Assembly (NCBI GenBank): GCA_020431405.1
Contig: JAGQIK010000101.1
Location: forward strand, 1 to 64,000
Direction: 5' to 3'
From: Myxococcales bacterium
Lineage (GTDB): Bacteria; Myxococcota_A; Polyangia; GCA-2747355
DNA: 64,000 nucleotides
A program made the position numbers and the translations under genes. Shown piece after piece: positions 51,314 through 62,637 of the stretch. The notes under the pieces are model-generated. The model made no database searches. It was not told the DNA's origin and saw nothing but the letters and a program-made list of their open reading frames with translations. Within the stretch, counting starts at the first letter, position 1; each line of letters starts with the position of its first letter.

Positions 51314-51420
51314 TCGTATTGACTCCTGTCACGTTGACGAGCGGCGCGGGACGCCGCTGGCGTGATCGCAGGGTAGAGAGCGTTGCGAGGCGAAACCGTC
51401 GCGATGTGGCAAAAATTCCA

Positions 51421-51472
51421 GGGCCCGTCCGGCCCCGCGAGATAGCTTCCCGGGCCCGTCGGCCCCGCGAGA
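51421..51472. repeat. Direct repeat upstream of the Gld-type operon
   Basis: GGGCCCGTCCGGCCCCGCG at 51421 and GGGCCCGTCGGCCCCGCG at 51452, each continuing AGA, are spaced 31 bp apart. They lie in the 205-bp gap between gldA-like and DUF6178-like genes. The spacing of about three helical turns suits an operator pair; this is inference. Confidence 0.6.
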
Positions 51473-51518
51473 CAACGTCCTCGCGGCGCAGGGCATACCA
51501 CCCTGCCCGGGGGGCGCG

Positions 51519-53240
51519 TCAAGAGTCGGAAATTACGTAGAGCCCGCCGACGAAGCGCGGGTCTATGTCCTGCGGCGAGAGCGAGCCGAGCTCGGCCTCG
51601 AGCTGCGCCTGCCAACGCTCGAGCACGGTCGCGAGCGCCGGATGATCCTCGAGACCGCTGCCGGCGAGCCGCTCGGCGGCGATCTCGCGCAAGGTTCGGC
51701 GCAGCGTGGGCGAAATCTCGCCGGCGTGCATGTGGTCTCGCACCAGGCGCTCGAGCGCCTGCTGATCGAGCGGCCCGACGCGGTCGTCGAGCACGCGGTT
51801 GATCGCCTTGGTGCAGAAGATGGCGCCCAGCGTGAGGGTCTCGGGCGGGTCGTTGGGGATCGCGTCGGCGGGCACCAGCCGCGCGACGAGCGCCGTCTCG
51901 TCGATCCAGCGCTGGGCCAGCGCCAGGTCCTCGCGCGTGCCGAAGGGGCGCAGCGCGTTGCGCGCCTCGTCGAACAGCTGCGGCCGAGCGGCGAGCAGCG
52001 GCGGCAGCCGGTCGGCCAGCGGCGCGCCGAGATAGTCCACGCGGCCGGGGCGCGCGCCGAGGCGCTGGCTGCGCGTGATCGCCAGCAGCCGCTGGCGCAG
52101 CTCGAGCGTCAGGCTGTGGCCGACGCGCGCGATGCGCGAGAGGGCCACGCGCGCAAGCGCGGCGCGCGCGCGTGTGACGTCTCCATCCGAAAGGTGCTCG
52201 AGGCCGAGGTTGAGGCGCCAGTGCAGCGCTTCGAGGCACTCGCGCGCCAGCTCGAGGTCGCCCGGCGGCACGCGGTCGGCCGAGAGCGTGCGGTTGGCGA
52301 CGGCCATCGCCGATCGCGCCAGCCGCTCGGCGGTCTCGGCGTCGAGCCCCGCGACGGCGCGCGACCACAGCGAGTCGCTCGCGCCCGGGATCGCGCTGAC
52401 GAGGCTTGTCTCGCCGACGGGCTCGGGATCGCTGGCCATCGGGCGATCTTCGCTGCCTTCGTCGGGCGTCACCGATGCCGGATCGAGGTACGCGTAGATG
52501 CCGAGCGCCTCGAGCGGATCGGCGAAGCCGAGGTCGGCGAGGCGGCCGTTGCGCCAGCGGTAGGCGTACTCCTCCAGCTGCGAGGGCAGCTCCCAGGCGG
52601 TGGCCTGGAGCAGCTTGCGCGCCGCGTCGGGGTCGTCGCGATACATGCGCTCGAGCACCGCGATGAGCTGCTGGGCACGCCCGCTGTCGCCCTCCGCCGC
52701 GCCGTCGCTCGCGGCGTCGTCGCCGTCGTGCTCGTCCTCGTCGTCAGGGTGCGCGCCGGTGACGACGTCGAGCACGAACCAGCCATCGGGGGTTGGCCAT
52801 AGCACGCCGCGCGGCTCGTCGGGCACCTCGTCTTCGCGCACGAGGTAGATGTCGCACTGCGTGCGCAGCAGCCAGCCCACGAGCTCGACGTCGAGCGCTT
52901 GCAGCGGCTGTGCGTCGCCGTCGCTGGCCTCGCGCTCGACGCGGGCCAGCGAGGCGGCCCAGTCGAGCAGCTCCTCGCTGTCGAGGCGGTCGCCGATCCA
53001 GACCTGCATGTCGACGACCTCGCGCAGCTGCTCGCCGCTGGCCAGCGCCAGCAGCTCGTGCGCGTCGTAGAGCCCCAGCTCGGCGACACGCCGATTGAGC
53101 TCGACGCTGCTGAGCGCCCGCACCTTGGCGCGCGCGTCGGACTGCTCGAGCAACGCCCACAGCGCACGCTGCGGCGAGAGGGCCACGGTGCGCTGTCCGA
53201 GCGGCTCGCGGCTCGGGCTCGAGGTAGAGGTGTCGCTCAT
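51519..53240 (-). CDS. Hypothetical protein resembling DUF6178
   Basis: A 573-aa soluble protein of mostly helices, Leu/Ala/Asp-rich, with an acidic linker in the middle. Features such as L-W-A-L-L-E-Q-S-D-A-R-A-K-V-R, W-I-G-D-R-L-D-S-E-E-L-L-D and F-C-T-K-A-I-N-R-V-L remind me of the DUF6178 family of deltaproteobacteria, but I cannot confirm it. No catalytic motif is seen. Its promoter candidate ends 9 bp before the ATG, suggesting a nearly leaderless mRNA. Divergent from the MshEN gene. Confidence 0.65.
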   Translation of the reverse strand: MSDTSTSSPSREPLGQRTVALSPQRALWALLEQSDARAKVRALSSVELNRRVAELGLYDAHELLALASGEQLREVVDMQVWIGDRLDSEELLDWAASLARVEREASDGDAQPLQALDVELVGWLLRTQCDIYLVREDEVPDEPRGVLWPTPDGWFVLDVVTGAHPDDEDEHDGDDAASDGAAEGDSGRAQQLIAVLERMYRDDPDAARKLLQATAWELPSQLEEYAYRWRNGRLADLGFADPLEALGIYAYLDPASVTPDEGSEDRPMASDPEPVGETSLVSAIPGASDSLWSRAVAGLDAETAERLARSAMAVANRTLSADRVPPGDLELARECLEALHWRLNLGLEHLSDGDVTRARAALARVALSRIARVGHSLTLELRQRLLAITRSQRLGARPGRVDYLGAPLADRLPPLLAARPQLFDEARNALRPFGTREDLALAQRWIDETALVARLVPADAIPNDPPETLTLGAIFCTKAINRVLDDRVGPLDQQALERLVRDHMHAGEISPTLRRTLREIAAERLAGSGLEDHPALATVLERWQAQLEAELGSLSPQDIDPRFVGGLYVISDS

Positions 53241-53248
53241 GGGGCGTT

Positions 53249-53277
53249 CGTTTAAGCCCCGGCGCTTCGGTCGTCAA
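53249..53277 (-). promoter_or_regulatory. Candidate DUF6178-like promoter
   Basis: On the minus strand: TTGACG (53277-53272), 17 bp, TAAACG (53254-53249). The predicted start near 53242 is about 2 nt before the ATG at 53240. Confidence 0.55.
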
Positions 53278-53297
53278 TGCGAAGGCCACACCTTTGT

Positions 53298-53326
53298 TTG
53301 ACAATTTCACCACTCGCGCAAAGATC
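53298..53326 (+). promoter_or_regulatory. Candidate promoter of the MshEN gene
   Basis: Perfect TTGACA (53298-53303), 17 bp, AAGATC (53321-53326). An exceptionally good ribosome site AGGAGGTG (53337-53344) follows before the ATG at 53348. Confidence 0.65.
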
Positions 53327-53347
53327 TGCCCGACTCAGGAGGTGTGA

Positions 53348-54211
53348 ATGGCGCGCAAGCGCTTGGGAGAGCTGCTGGTAGAAGCGGGCGTCATCGACGA
53401 CCTGCAGCTGTCGTCGGCCCTCGGCGAGCAGAGAAAGTACGGCCGCCCGCTCGGGCGCGTGCTCGTCGAGATGGGCGCCGTCAGCGAGGACGCCATGGTC
53501 GGCATTCTGAGCCAACAGCTCAACATCCCGGCCGTGCAGCTCAACGGGCGCCAGCTCGCCCCGGCGGCGCTCCAGCAGCTCGACCTGGCCTTTTGCCAGC
53601 GGCATCTCTGCGTGCCCTTCGGCTACCAGGACCGCGGGCGCTTTCTCGACGTCGCCATGGCCGATCCCACCAATCTCGAGACCTTCGATCAGATCCGCAT
53701 CAAGACCCGCTGCAACGTGCGCCCCTATCTCGCCGGGCCAGTGGCCATCGACGCCGCGATCCGCGTCGGCTACACGGGCGTGTCGATGGAAGAGGCCAAC
53801 ATCGCCGCGCGCCGCGCCACGCCCACGCGCGCCGACGCCGGCGTCGCCGAGACCTACGGCGCGGCGCCCTGGCCGGTCAACGCGAGCATGGTCGAGCTGG
53901 CGGGCGACACGGGCGGCGCGCGGCAAGTCGACCTCGAGCGCGTCGGCCCCGTTCGCGGAGGCGCCGGCGCGCTGCCGGGCTACGGCGCCAATCGGCGCGC
54001 GCGCTCGGTCCCGACCGGCGATCTGCCGGCGGTGCCGCAGCCGGTAGCGTCACCGAGCAGCGGCCAGCTCGAGGCGCTTCGCACCGAGGTGGCGCAGCTC
54101 AAGGCGCTGCTCGAGCGTGACGAGAAGGTGCTGCGTCGGCTGATGGGCCTGCTCATCGACAAGGGCCTGTGCACGCGCGACGAGCTCGTCGCGCGGCTCA
54201 ATGAAGACTAG
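53348..54211 (+). CDS. MshEN-domain protein with C-terminal coiled coil
   Basis: A 287-aa protein. Residues about 3-150 are a MshEN domain (type II/IV secretion ATPase N-terminal domain; some bind c-di-GMP) with L-G-E-L-L-V-E-A-G-V-I and L-S-Q-Q-L-N-I-P, followed by C-V-P-F-G-Y and A-M-A-D-P-T-N. No ATPase domain follows. After a low-complexity linker the last 65 residues form a coiled coil and a helix like those in the MshEN start (L-L-I-D-K-G-L-C-T-R-D-E-L). A regulator or adaptor is plausible. It overlaps tilS by 11 nt. Confidence 0.8.
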   Translation: MARKRLGELLVEAGVIDDLQLSSALGEQRKYGRPLGRVLVEMGAVSEDAMVGILSQQLNIPAVQLNGRQLAPAALQQLDLAFCQRHLCVPFGYQDRGRFLDVAMADPTNLETFDQIRIKTRCNVRPYLAGPVAIDAAIRVGYTGVSMEEANIAARRATPTRADAGVAETYGAAPWPVNASMVELAGDTGGARQVDLERVGPVRGGAGALPGYGANRRARSVPTGDLPAVPQPVASPSSGQLEALRTEVAQLKALLERDEKVLRRLMGLLIDKGLCTRDELVARLNED

Positions 54212-55688
54212 CCAGACTGACCCGCGCCAGCTGCTGCGCGAGGCGCTCGAGCGGTCGTCGCTGGTGGTCGCTTTCTCGGGCGGACCCGACTCTAGCCTGC
54301 TGCTCGCGCTGGCGCGCGAGGTGGTGGGCGAGCTGGCGCTGCCGCGCGTGCCGGAGGTGGTGGCCGCGCACGTCGACCACGGCCTGCGCCCCGAGTCGGC
54401 CGACGAGGCCGAGCGCGCGCGAGCGCTCGCCGAGAGGCTGGGCGCGCGCTTCGTCGGGCGCCGGCTCGAGCCGAGCGCGTCGTCGGGCAACGTGCAGGCA
54501 TGGGCTCGAGAGGCGCGCGTGGCGGCGCTGGCCGACATCGCCGCAGAGGTCGGCGCGCGGACGGTGGCGCTCGGCCACACCGCCGACGATCAGGCTGAGA
54601 CGGTGCTGATGCGGCTCGTGCGCGGCAGCGGCAGCGCCGGCCTGAGCGCGATGGCGGCGCGTGACGAGCACGATGGCCTGGTTTGGTCGAGGCCGCTGCT
54701 CGAGATGCGTCGCGACGCGATCGAGGCCGAGCTGGCGCGGCGCGGCATCGAGCCGGTGCAGGATCCGACCAACGCGGGCGACGACTATCTGCGCAACCGC
54801 CTGCGACGGCACGTGATGCCGCTGCTCGCGGCGGAGAATCCACGGATCGTCGAGGCGCTCTGCCGCGTGGCGCAAAACGCCGCCGAGGAGCACGATGCGC
54901 TGCGCTGGGTCGCCGCGCGCGAGCTCGAGCGCCTGCGGGGCGTGGGCGGCGAGCGCGGCGAGGGCGGCGAGGGCGACGTAGGCAGCGGGGGTGGGGGCAT
55001 CGAGCTGGCCGGCTTCGCGGCGCTGCCGGCGGGCCTTCGCCACCACGTGGCGCGGGCGGCCTTCGCCGAAATCCGCGGCAGCACGCGCCGGCTCGATCGC
55101 CGCCACCTCGAGGACCTCGACGCGCTGCTCGCCCGCAGCGACGGCGAGGCGCGCGCGCTGTCTTGGCCTGGCACGCTCGTCGCGGTCGAGGGCGGGCTGC
55201 TGCGCTTCGAGCCGCCGAGCGACGCGCCCCCCTTTGTCGCGGGTGACGTGGTCGGCGAGCGGCACGTCGCGCGCGCTGCGCTCGAAGGCGACGGCCTCGA
55301 GCTCGAGACAGCGGGGGGCATGCTGCGCCTGCGCCTCGCGGGGCAGCAAGCCGGCGTCGAGCAGAGCCCAGCTCAGCAGTCGGCTGAGCAATCACCTGAG
55401 CAATTGCATGCTATCCTTCTGGAAGCAGTGGAGTTCCCGCTGCGACTGCGGGGCGCCCGGCCCGGCGACCGCATTGAAATAGCGCGAAATCAGCGTAGAA
55501 AGGTTGCGCGCGTGCTCGTCGATACCAAGATAGCTCGACGTGCTCGCGCCGAGGTCGTGCTTCTGGTATGTGGGGCCGAGCGCGACGAACGGATCCTTGC
55601 CATCATCGGAGTGAGGCAGGCCTACAACACGCGCCCGACGGAAGGCCAGCCGGCGCTACTCATCGAGCGGCGGCGAGTGTTAGGCTAA
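54201..55688 (+). CDS. tilS: tRNA(Ile)-lysidine synthase TilS
   Basis: Converts C34 of the CAU-anticodon tRNA-Ile to lysidine so it reads AUA. The 495-aa protein has the PP-loop V-A-F-S-G-G-P-D-S-S, then A-A-H-V-D-H-G-L-R-P, and A-L-G-H-T-A-D-D-Q-A-E-T-V-L-M-R with G-S-G. A short Gln/Glu/Ser low-complexity insert lies before the C-terminal substrate-binding domain (R-P-G-D-R-I ... R-R-K-V-A-R-V-L-V-D). The tilS-ftsH-folP-glmM order is classical. Confidence 0.95.
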   Translation: MKTSQTDPRQLLREALERSSLVVAFSGGPDSSLLLALAREVVGELALPRVPEVVAAHVDHGLRPESADEAERARALAERLGARFVGRRLEPSASSGNVQAWAREARVAALADIAAEVGARTVALGHTADDQAETVLMRLVRGSGSAGLSAMAARDEHDGLVWSRPLLEMRRDAIEAELARRGIEPVQDPTNAGDDYLRNRLRRHVMPLLAAENPRIVEALCRVAQNAAEEHDALRWVAARELERLRGVGGERGEGGEGDVGSGGGGIELAGFAALPAGLRHHVARAAFAEIRGSTRRLDRRHLEDLDALLARSDGEARALSWPGTLVAVEGGLLRFEPPSDAPPFVAGDVVGERHVARAALEGDGLELETAGGMLRLRLAGQQAGVEQSPAQQSAEQSPEQLHAILLEAVEFPLRLRGARPGDRIEIARNQRRKVARVLVDTKIARRARAEVVLLVCGAERDERILAIIGVRQAYNTRPTEGQPALLIERRRVLG

Positions 55689-55694
55689 GGGAAG

Positions 55695-57653
<1,959 letters not shown>

Positions 57654-57654
57654 G

Positions 57655-57675
57655 GGCTTCAGGCTTCAGGCTTCA
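57655..57675 (+). repeat. Three GGCTTCA heptamers after ftsH
   Basis: Three perfect 7-bp units immediately follow the ftsH stop. The reverse complement is TGAAGCC, so the units belong to the same GARGCC-type heptamer family as the arrays near 45.2 and 46.3 kb. Confidence 0.85.
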
Positions 57676-57712
57676 GGTTTGTAGGCTCGCTCGCTGCGCG
57701 AGCTTCGCCGCT

Positions 57713-58564
57713 ATGCCGATCCACCCGCCCGTTGAAGTCGCTGGTCACGTTTGGGATTGGTCGGAGACGATCGTCTTCGGCGTGCTCAACGTGACGCCCG
57801 ACTCGTTCTCGGACGGCGGGCAGTTCGATGATGTGGAGCGCGCGGTGGCGCGGGCGCGCGAGCTGGTGGCCGCGGGGGCGCACGCGATCGATGTCGGCGG
57901 CGAGTCGACACGGCCAGGCAGCACGCCGGTGCCGGCCGACGAAGAGCTCGCGCGTGTGCTGCCGGTGATCGAGCGGCTGGCAAGTGACGAGGGCGTCGGC
58001 GTGCCGATCTCCATCGACACCTACAAGGCCGAGGTCGCGCGCGCGGCGGTGGGCGCCGGGGCCAGCATCGTCAACGACGTGAGCGGGCTGCAGCTCGATG
58101 CGGCGATGACGGCGACGGTGGCCGAGCTTGGCGCGAGCGTGATCATCGGGCACCTGCGCGGCGAGCCGGCGACGATGATGCACGACGTGTCGTTCGACGA
58201 CGTGGTCGCCGAGGTCATCGACGAGCTCAAGGCGCGCGTGCGTCAGGCGGTCACGGCCGGTATCGCCGCCGAGCGCATCTTCGTCGACCCGTGCTTTGGG
58301 TTCGGCAAGCGCGCCGAGCACACGCTCGCGCTGCTGGCGGCCACCGAGCGGCTGCGCGAGGAGATCGGCTACCCGTTGATGCTCGGGCCGTCGCGCAAGT
58401 CGTTCATCGGCGGCGTGACCGGCGCGCCGGCGCAGCAGCGCGTGATGGGCACGGCGGCGGCCGCCGCCATCGGCATCGCGCAGGGGGCCGAGATGCTGCG
58501 CGTGCACGACGTGGCCGAGCTGATGCCTGCCATACGCGTCGCCGACGCGGTGCGCCGCGCTTGA
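57713..58564 (+). CDS. folP: Dihydropteroate synthase
   Basis: Joins p-aminobenzoate to the pterin pyrophosphate in folate synthesis; target of sulfonamides. The 283-aa protein has the pterin-binding [38 protein letters not shown], and D-P-C-F-G-F-G-K. The ATG at 57713 is chosen from homology; a poorly defined 59-bp gap with heptamers and a GCTCGC hairpin separates it from ftsH. Confidence 0.96.
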   Translation: MPIHPPVEVAGHVWDWSETIVFGVLNVTPDSFSDGGQFDDVERAVARARELVAAGAHAIDVGGESTRPGSTPVPADEELARVLPVIERLASDEGVGVPISIDTYKAEVARAAVGAGASIVNDVSGLQLDAAMTATVAELGASVIIGHLRGEPATMMHDVSFDDVVAEVIDELKARVRQAVTAGIAAERIFVDPCFGFGKRAEHTLALLAATERLREEIGYPLMLGPSRKSFIGGVTGAPAQQRVMGTAAAAAIGIAQGAEMLRVHDVAELMPAIRVADAVRRA

Positions 58565-58590
58565 CAGGATCAGGCCCTTCGGCCGACTCT
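58561..58590 (+). promoter_or_regulatory. Weak candidate glmM promoter
   Basis: Perfect TTGACA (58561-58566) overlaps the folP stop. At 17 bp the -10 reads CGACTC and at 18 bp GACTCT, both poor. Confidence 0.35.
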
Positions 58591-58661
58591 CAGCCGTTGA
58601 TTTGCCGCGGGCGACCGTTTCGCGGCGAGCGACTTCGCACTGCAAAACGGGGAACGGCCTG

Positions 58662-60026
58662 ATGGCAAAGAGAGAGCTCTTCGGAACCGACGGCGTTCGC
58701 GGCGTCGCCAACGTCTACCCGATGACCGTCGAGGTCGCGCTCAAGCTCGGTCGCGCGGTGGCTCATCTCTTCCGCCAGCGAGACACGCGTCGCCGCATCG
58801 TCGTCGGCAAGGACACGCGCCTTTCCTGCTACATGTTCGAGACGGCGCTCTCGGCCGGCATCTGCTCGATGGGTGCCGAGTGTCTGCTCACCGGCCCGCT
58901 GCCCACGCCAGCCATCGCGCACCTGACGGCGAGCATGCGCGCCGACGCGGGTGTCGTGATCTCGGCCAGCCACAACCCCTACCAAGACAACGGCATCAAG
59001 GTCTTCGCCAGCGACGGCTTCAAGCTGCCCGACGAGACCGAGCTCGAGCTCGAGCGCCTGATGACGCAGGCCGGCGACGAGCTCGACGACGGGCGCGTCT
59101 CGTCCGAGCGTGTCGGCCGCGTGCTGCGCATCCAAGAAGTCATCGGCCGCTACATCGAGTTCGCCAAGAAAACCTTTCCCGACGAGCTGTCGCTCGAGGG
59201 CGTCAAGGTCGTCGTCGACTGCGCCAACGGCGCCGCCTACCGAGTCGCGCCGATCATCCTCGAAGAGCTCGGCGCCGACGTGGTGCGGCTCGGCGTCGAC
59301 CCCAACGGCCGCAACATCAACGACAACTGCGGCGCGCTGTATCCGCAGAACCTCAAGGCGCACGTGCTCGAGCACGGCGCCAACATCGGCATCGCCCTCG
59401 ACGGTGACGCCGACCGCGTGATCGTCGCCGACGAGAAGGGCGAGGTCGTCGACGGCGATTCGATCATGGCGCTGATCGCCACGCGCATGCTCAAGGCGGG
59501 CCGCCTGCAGAAGAACACGCTCGTCGCCACGGTGATGAGCAACCTCGGCCTCGAGCACTGCATCACCTCCGCGGGGGCGAAGCTCGTGCGCACGAACGTC
59601 GGCGACCGTTACGTCGTCGACGAGATGCGCCGCGGAGGCTACAACCTCGGCGGCGAGCAGTCGGGCCACTTGATCTTCCTCGACCACGTCACCACCGGCG
59701 ACGGCATCGTCGGCGCGCTGCAGGTGCTCGCGGCGATGGTGCGCGAGCAGAAGCCGCTCTCCGAGCTGGCCTCGGTGATGACACGGTTGCCGCAGGTGCT
59801 GGTCAACGTGCGCGTCGATCAGAAGAAGCCGCTCGAGCAGCTCGAGTCGGTGCAGAAGCTGATCGCCGACGCCGAGAGCAAGCTCGGCAGCGACGGCCGC
59901 GTGCTGGTGCGCTACTCGGGCACCGAGGCCAAGGCGCGCGTGATGGTCGAGGGCGTCGACGAGGCGGTGATCCAGGGGCTCGCCGAGGCGATCGCCAACG
60001 ACCTGCAGCGCGCCTGCCGCGCCTGA
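58662..60026 (+). CDS. glmM: Phosphoglucosamine mutase GlmM
   Basis: Interconverts glucosamine-6- and -1-phosphate on the path to UDP-GlcNAc, which feeds both peptidoglycan and the LpxA step encoded earlier. The 454-aa protein starts L-F-G-T-D-G-V-R-G and has the phosphoserine loop S-A-S-H-N-P-Y, metal site D-G-D-A-D-R, sugar-binding G-G-E-Q-S-G-H and phosphate-binding R-Y-S-G-T-E. The start at ATG 58662 matches family length. Confidence 0.97.
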   Translation: MAKRELFGTDGVRGVANVYPMTVEVALKLGRAVAHLFRQRDTRRRIVVGKDTRLSCYMFETALSAGICSMGAECLLTGPLPTPAIAHLTASMRADAGVVISASHNPYQDNGIKVFASDGFKLPDETELELERLMTQAGDELDDGRVSSERVGRVLRIQEVIGRYIEFAKKTFPDELSLEGVKVVVDCANGAAYRVAPIILEELGADVVRLGVDPNGRNINDNCGALYPQNLKAHVLEHGANIGIALDGDADRVIVADEKGEVVDGDSIMALIATRMLKAGRLQKNTLVATVMSNLGLEHCITSAGAKLVRTNVGDRYVVDEMRRGGYNLGGEQSGHLIFLDHVTTGDGIVGALQVLAAMVREQKPLSELASVMTRLPQVLVNVRVDQKKPLEQLESVQKLIADAESKLGSDGRVLVRYSGTEAKARVMVEGVDEAVIQGLAEAIANDLQRACRA

Positions 60027-60041
60027 GCGAGGAAGGCGCTG

Positions 60042-60446
60042 GTGGTTCGCGGCGTCGGCATCGACCTCGTCACGGTCTCGCGCATCGCGCGCACCATCGA
60101 GCGCTTCGGTGCGCGCTTCACCGAGAAGATCTTCACCCCCGGCGAGCGCGCGTACTGCGAGACGTACGACCACCCGGCGCAGCACTACGCCGCGCGCTTT
60201 GCCGCCAAAGAGGCGATCCTCAAGGCGCTCGGCGTGCCCAAGGGCCTCTCGTGGCACGAGCTCGAGGTGGTGCGCACCCACGAGCAGCGCCTGCCGCGCA
60301 TCGCGCTCAGCGGCGAGGCCGCGCGTGCTGCCGCGGCGCTGGGCGTCACCGCGCTGCATCTGAGCCTCAGCCACGAAGGCGACACGGCAGCCGCGTTCGT
60401 GGTGGCTGATGGTCCGCAGCAGCTGCCGACCGACGAGGAAGGGTAG
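60042..60446 (+). CDS. acpS: Holo-[acyl-carrier-protein] synthase
   Basis: Transfers phosphopantetheine from CoA to ACP, activating it for fatty-acid and lipid A synthesis. At 134 aa it is normal length. It has the Mg-binding G-I-D-L-V, then F-T-x-x-E-R-A-Y-C and F-A-A-K-E-A-I-L-K-A-L-G, and a final L-S-L-S-H. It starts at GTG 15 bp after glmM and is followed 7 bp later by nnr, the order typical of bacteria. Confidence 0.95.
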   Translation: MVRGVGIDLVTVSRIARTIERFGARFTEKIFTPGERAYCETYDHPAQHYAARFAAKEAILKALGVPKGLSWHELEVVRTHEQRLPRIALSGEAARAAAALGVTALHLSLSHEGDTAAAFVVADGPQQLPTDEEG

Positions 60447-60453
60447 GGGGCCG

Positions 60454-62001
60454 ATGAAGGTCTGTACGCGCGCGCAGATCCGCGAGGTCGATCGCCTCAG
60501 CATCGAGGAGTATGGCCTGCCCGGCGTGGTGTTGATGGAGGCGGCCGGACGCGGCGTGGTCGACGTGATCGCGGTCGAGCGCGCGCTTCGCGGCGCGGCG
60601 GTGCTGGTGCTCGCGGGCGGCGGCAACAACGGCGGTGACGGCTTTGTCATCGCGCGCCACCTGATCGCGCGCGGCGCCGAGGTGACGACGCTGCTGCTCG
60701 GCGATCCGAGCGCGCTCGCCGGAGACGCGCGTCTCAACTACGACGTGCTGGCGAAGATGGGTGGTGCCATGCGGCCGCTCGTCGACGACGCGGATATCGC
60801 GCGCGAGAGCGGCGCCTTCGCCGCTGCCGACGTGATCGTCGACGCGATCTTCGGTACCGGCCTCACGCGCGAGGTCGGCGGGCACTACCGGCGCGTGATC
60901 GAGCTCGCCAACCGCGCGCCGCGCGCGCTGCGCGTAGCGGTGGACATACCCTCGGGGCTCGACGCCGACAGCGGCGAGGTGCTCGGCGTGGTCTTCGCAG
61001 CCGACCACACCGTGACGTTCGCCTATCCCAAGCTCGGCATGGTCAGCCACCCTGGCTTCGAGCGCGTCGGCAAGCTGCACCTGGTGGACATCGGCGTGCC
61101 GGCCAACGTGGCGGCGCGCGCCGAGTTCTGCGCCGAGCTGCTCGAGCGCGATGACGTGCGGCGCCGGCTGATCGTGCGGCCCGCCTGGGGCCACAAAGGC
61201 ACCTACGGCCATTTGTTGCTAATCGCGGGTTCACGCGGCAAGAGCGGCGCCGCACTGCTCGCCGGCGAGGCGGCGCTGCGCGCAGGCGTGGGCCTGTGCA
61301 CCATCGCCAGCGACGCGCGGACGGTGCGCGCGCTCGAGAACAAGACACGCGAGCTGATGCTCGCCGAGCTGGTCGCCGAAGGACACGAGCTCGACGACAG
61401 CGACGTGCTGTTCGAGCGCCTGGCGCGCATCGCCGAGGGCAAGGACGCCATCGCCATCGGACCCGGGCTAGCGCGCGACGCGGGAAGCAAGCGCTTCGTC
61501 ACCCGGCTTTTGCGCGAGGCCCACGTGCCGGTTGTCATCGACGCTGACGCGCTCAACGACCTGGTCGGTCAGCTCGACGTGCTCGCCGAGGCCGCTGTGC
61601 CGGTGCTGCTCACGCCGCACCCGGGCGAGATGTCGCGCCTAGCCGGACGTCCAGTGCCCGAGGTGCAGGCCAACCGCTACGGCGTCGCGACGGGCTTCGC
61701 TGTCGAGCACGGCGTCTACCTCGCGCTCAAGGGCGCGCGCACCGTCATCGCCGAGCCGGATGGCCGCGCTGCGATCAACCCCACGGGAAACAGCGGCATG
61801 GGCAGCGGTGGCACGGGCGACGTGCTCACTGGCCTGGTGGGGTCGTTTCTAGCGCAACATCACCCGCCCGCCGACGCGCTCGTGCTCGCCGTCTACCTGC
61901 ACGGCGCAGCCGGCGACCACGCGGCCAAGCATCGCGGCCAGCGTGCGCTGATCGCCAGCGACCTCATCGACGCGGTGCCCACCGTGCTGCGCGACTGGTA
62001 G
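60454..62001 (+). CDS. nnr: Bifunctional NAD(P)H-hydrate epimerase/dehydratase
   Basis: Repairs hydrated NADH/NADPH. The 515-aa protein is the fused form: an N-terminal YjeF epimerase domain (about 1-215; G-G-G-N-N-G-G-D-G, V-D-A-I-F-G-T-G-L, D-I-P-S-G-L-D) and a C-terminal ADP-dependent dehydratase with ribokinase-like fold (about 225-515; A-I-G-P-G-L, D-A-D-A-L-N, N-P-T-G-N-S-G-M-G-S-G-G-T-G-D-V-L). The ATG at 60454 follows a GGGTAGGGGG-type ribosome site and homology begins there. Confidence 0.95.
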   Translation: MKVCTRAQIREVDRLSIEEYGLPGVVLMEAAGRGVVDVIAVERALRGAAVLVLAGGGNNGGDGFVIARHLIARGAEVTTLLLGDPSALAGDARLNYDVLAKMGGAMRPLVDDADIARESGAFAAADVIVDAIFGTGLTREVGGHYRRVIELANRAPRALRVAVDIPSGLDADSGEVLGVVFAADHTVTFAYPKLGMVSHPGFERVGKLHLVDIGVPANVAARAEFCAELLERDDVRRRLIVRPAWGHKGTYGHLLLIAGSRGKSGAALLAGEAALRAGVGLCTIASDARTVRALENKTRELMLAELVAEGHELDDSDVLFERLARIAEGKDAIAIGPGLARDAGSKRFVTRLLREAHVPVVIDADALNDLVGQLDVLAEAAVPVLLTPHPGEMSRLAGRPVPEVQANRYGVATGFAVEHGVYLALKGARTVIAEPDGRAAINPTGNSGMGSGGTGDVLTGLVGSFLAQHHPPADALVLAVYLHGAAGDHAAKHRGQRALIASDLIDAVPTVLRDW

Positions 62002-62012
62002 GCGGCGCGTTT

Positions 62013-62552
62013 ATGCCGCGACTGCGCGTCTACATCGCTTGTTCGCTGGACGGCTTTATCGCCGGGCCCGACGGCGATCTGTCGTGGCTGCCGCAGCCCT
62101 CGGGCGACGAAGCGCCAGGCCAAGAAGACGACTTCGGCTACGCCGACTTCATCTCCGGCGTCGGCGCGCTGCTGATGGGGCGCACGACCTACGACGCCGT
62201 GCGCGCGATGGGCATCCCTTGGCCCTACGAGCGCTCGGTGGTGGTCGCGACACACCGCCCGCTCGACGACGCGCCCGCCGGGGTGAGCGCTGCGGCGGGC
62301 GACATCGGCGCGCTCGTCGAGACCGCTGCGCGCCGCGCCGGCGGCAAGGACGTCTACATCGACGGTGGCGCGCTGATCCGGCAAGCCCTCGACGCGGGGC
62401 TCGTCGACGAGATGTGCGTGACCGTGATCCCGGTGATCCTCGGTGCCGGTCACCCGCTCTTCGCCGGCGTCGCGCGGCGACAGACGCTCAGCTTGGTGGC
62501 GCAGCGCGCGCTGCCTGGCGGCCTGGTGCAGCTGACCTACCGGCTGCCGTGA
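62013..62552 (+). CDS. Dihydrofolate reductase-like (RibD C-terminal domain) protein
   Basis: A 179-aa protein of the RibD C-terminal/DHFR-like reductase family. It begins V-Y-I-A-C-S-L-D-G-F-I-A-G-P-D-G, has M-G-R-T-T-Y-D and late V-Y-I-D-G-G-A-L-I-R-Q-A-L, consistent with NADPH binding. Members reduce pterin- or riboflavin-like substrates; the real substrate is unknown. It lies 11 bp after nnr. No folA-type active-site Asp is evident, so it is probably not the main DHFR. Confidence 0.85.
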   Translation: MPRLRVYIACSLDGFIAGPDGDLSWLPQPSGDEAPGQEDDFGYADFISGVGALLMGRTTYDAVRAMGIPWPYERSVVVATHRPLDDAPAGVSAAAGDIGALVETAARRAGGKDVYIDGGALIRQALDAGLVDEMCVTVIPVILGAGHPLFAGVARRQTLSLVAQRALPGGLVQLTYRLP

Positions 62553-62593
62553 GAGGCGGGCGTCCGAGCCGACGCTACTTGCTCGGCATGAGC

Positions 62594-62637
62594 GGCGCAG
62601 GGGAACCAAGGAAGCCGCAAAGCGGTTCTCCTGCGCC
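62594..62637. terminator. Strong hairpin between convergent genes
   Basis: GGCGCAGGGGAACC (62594-62607) pairs with GGTTCTCCTGCGCC (62624-62637) over 14 bp with a single G-T wobble and a 16-nt loop. It lies between the DHFR-like gene and the ECF sigma gene and would stop transcription from either side. No T tract. Confidence 0.55.
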
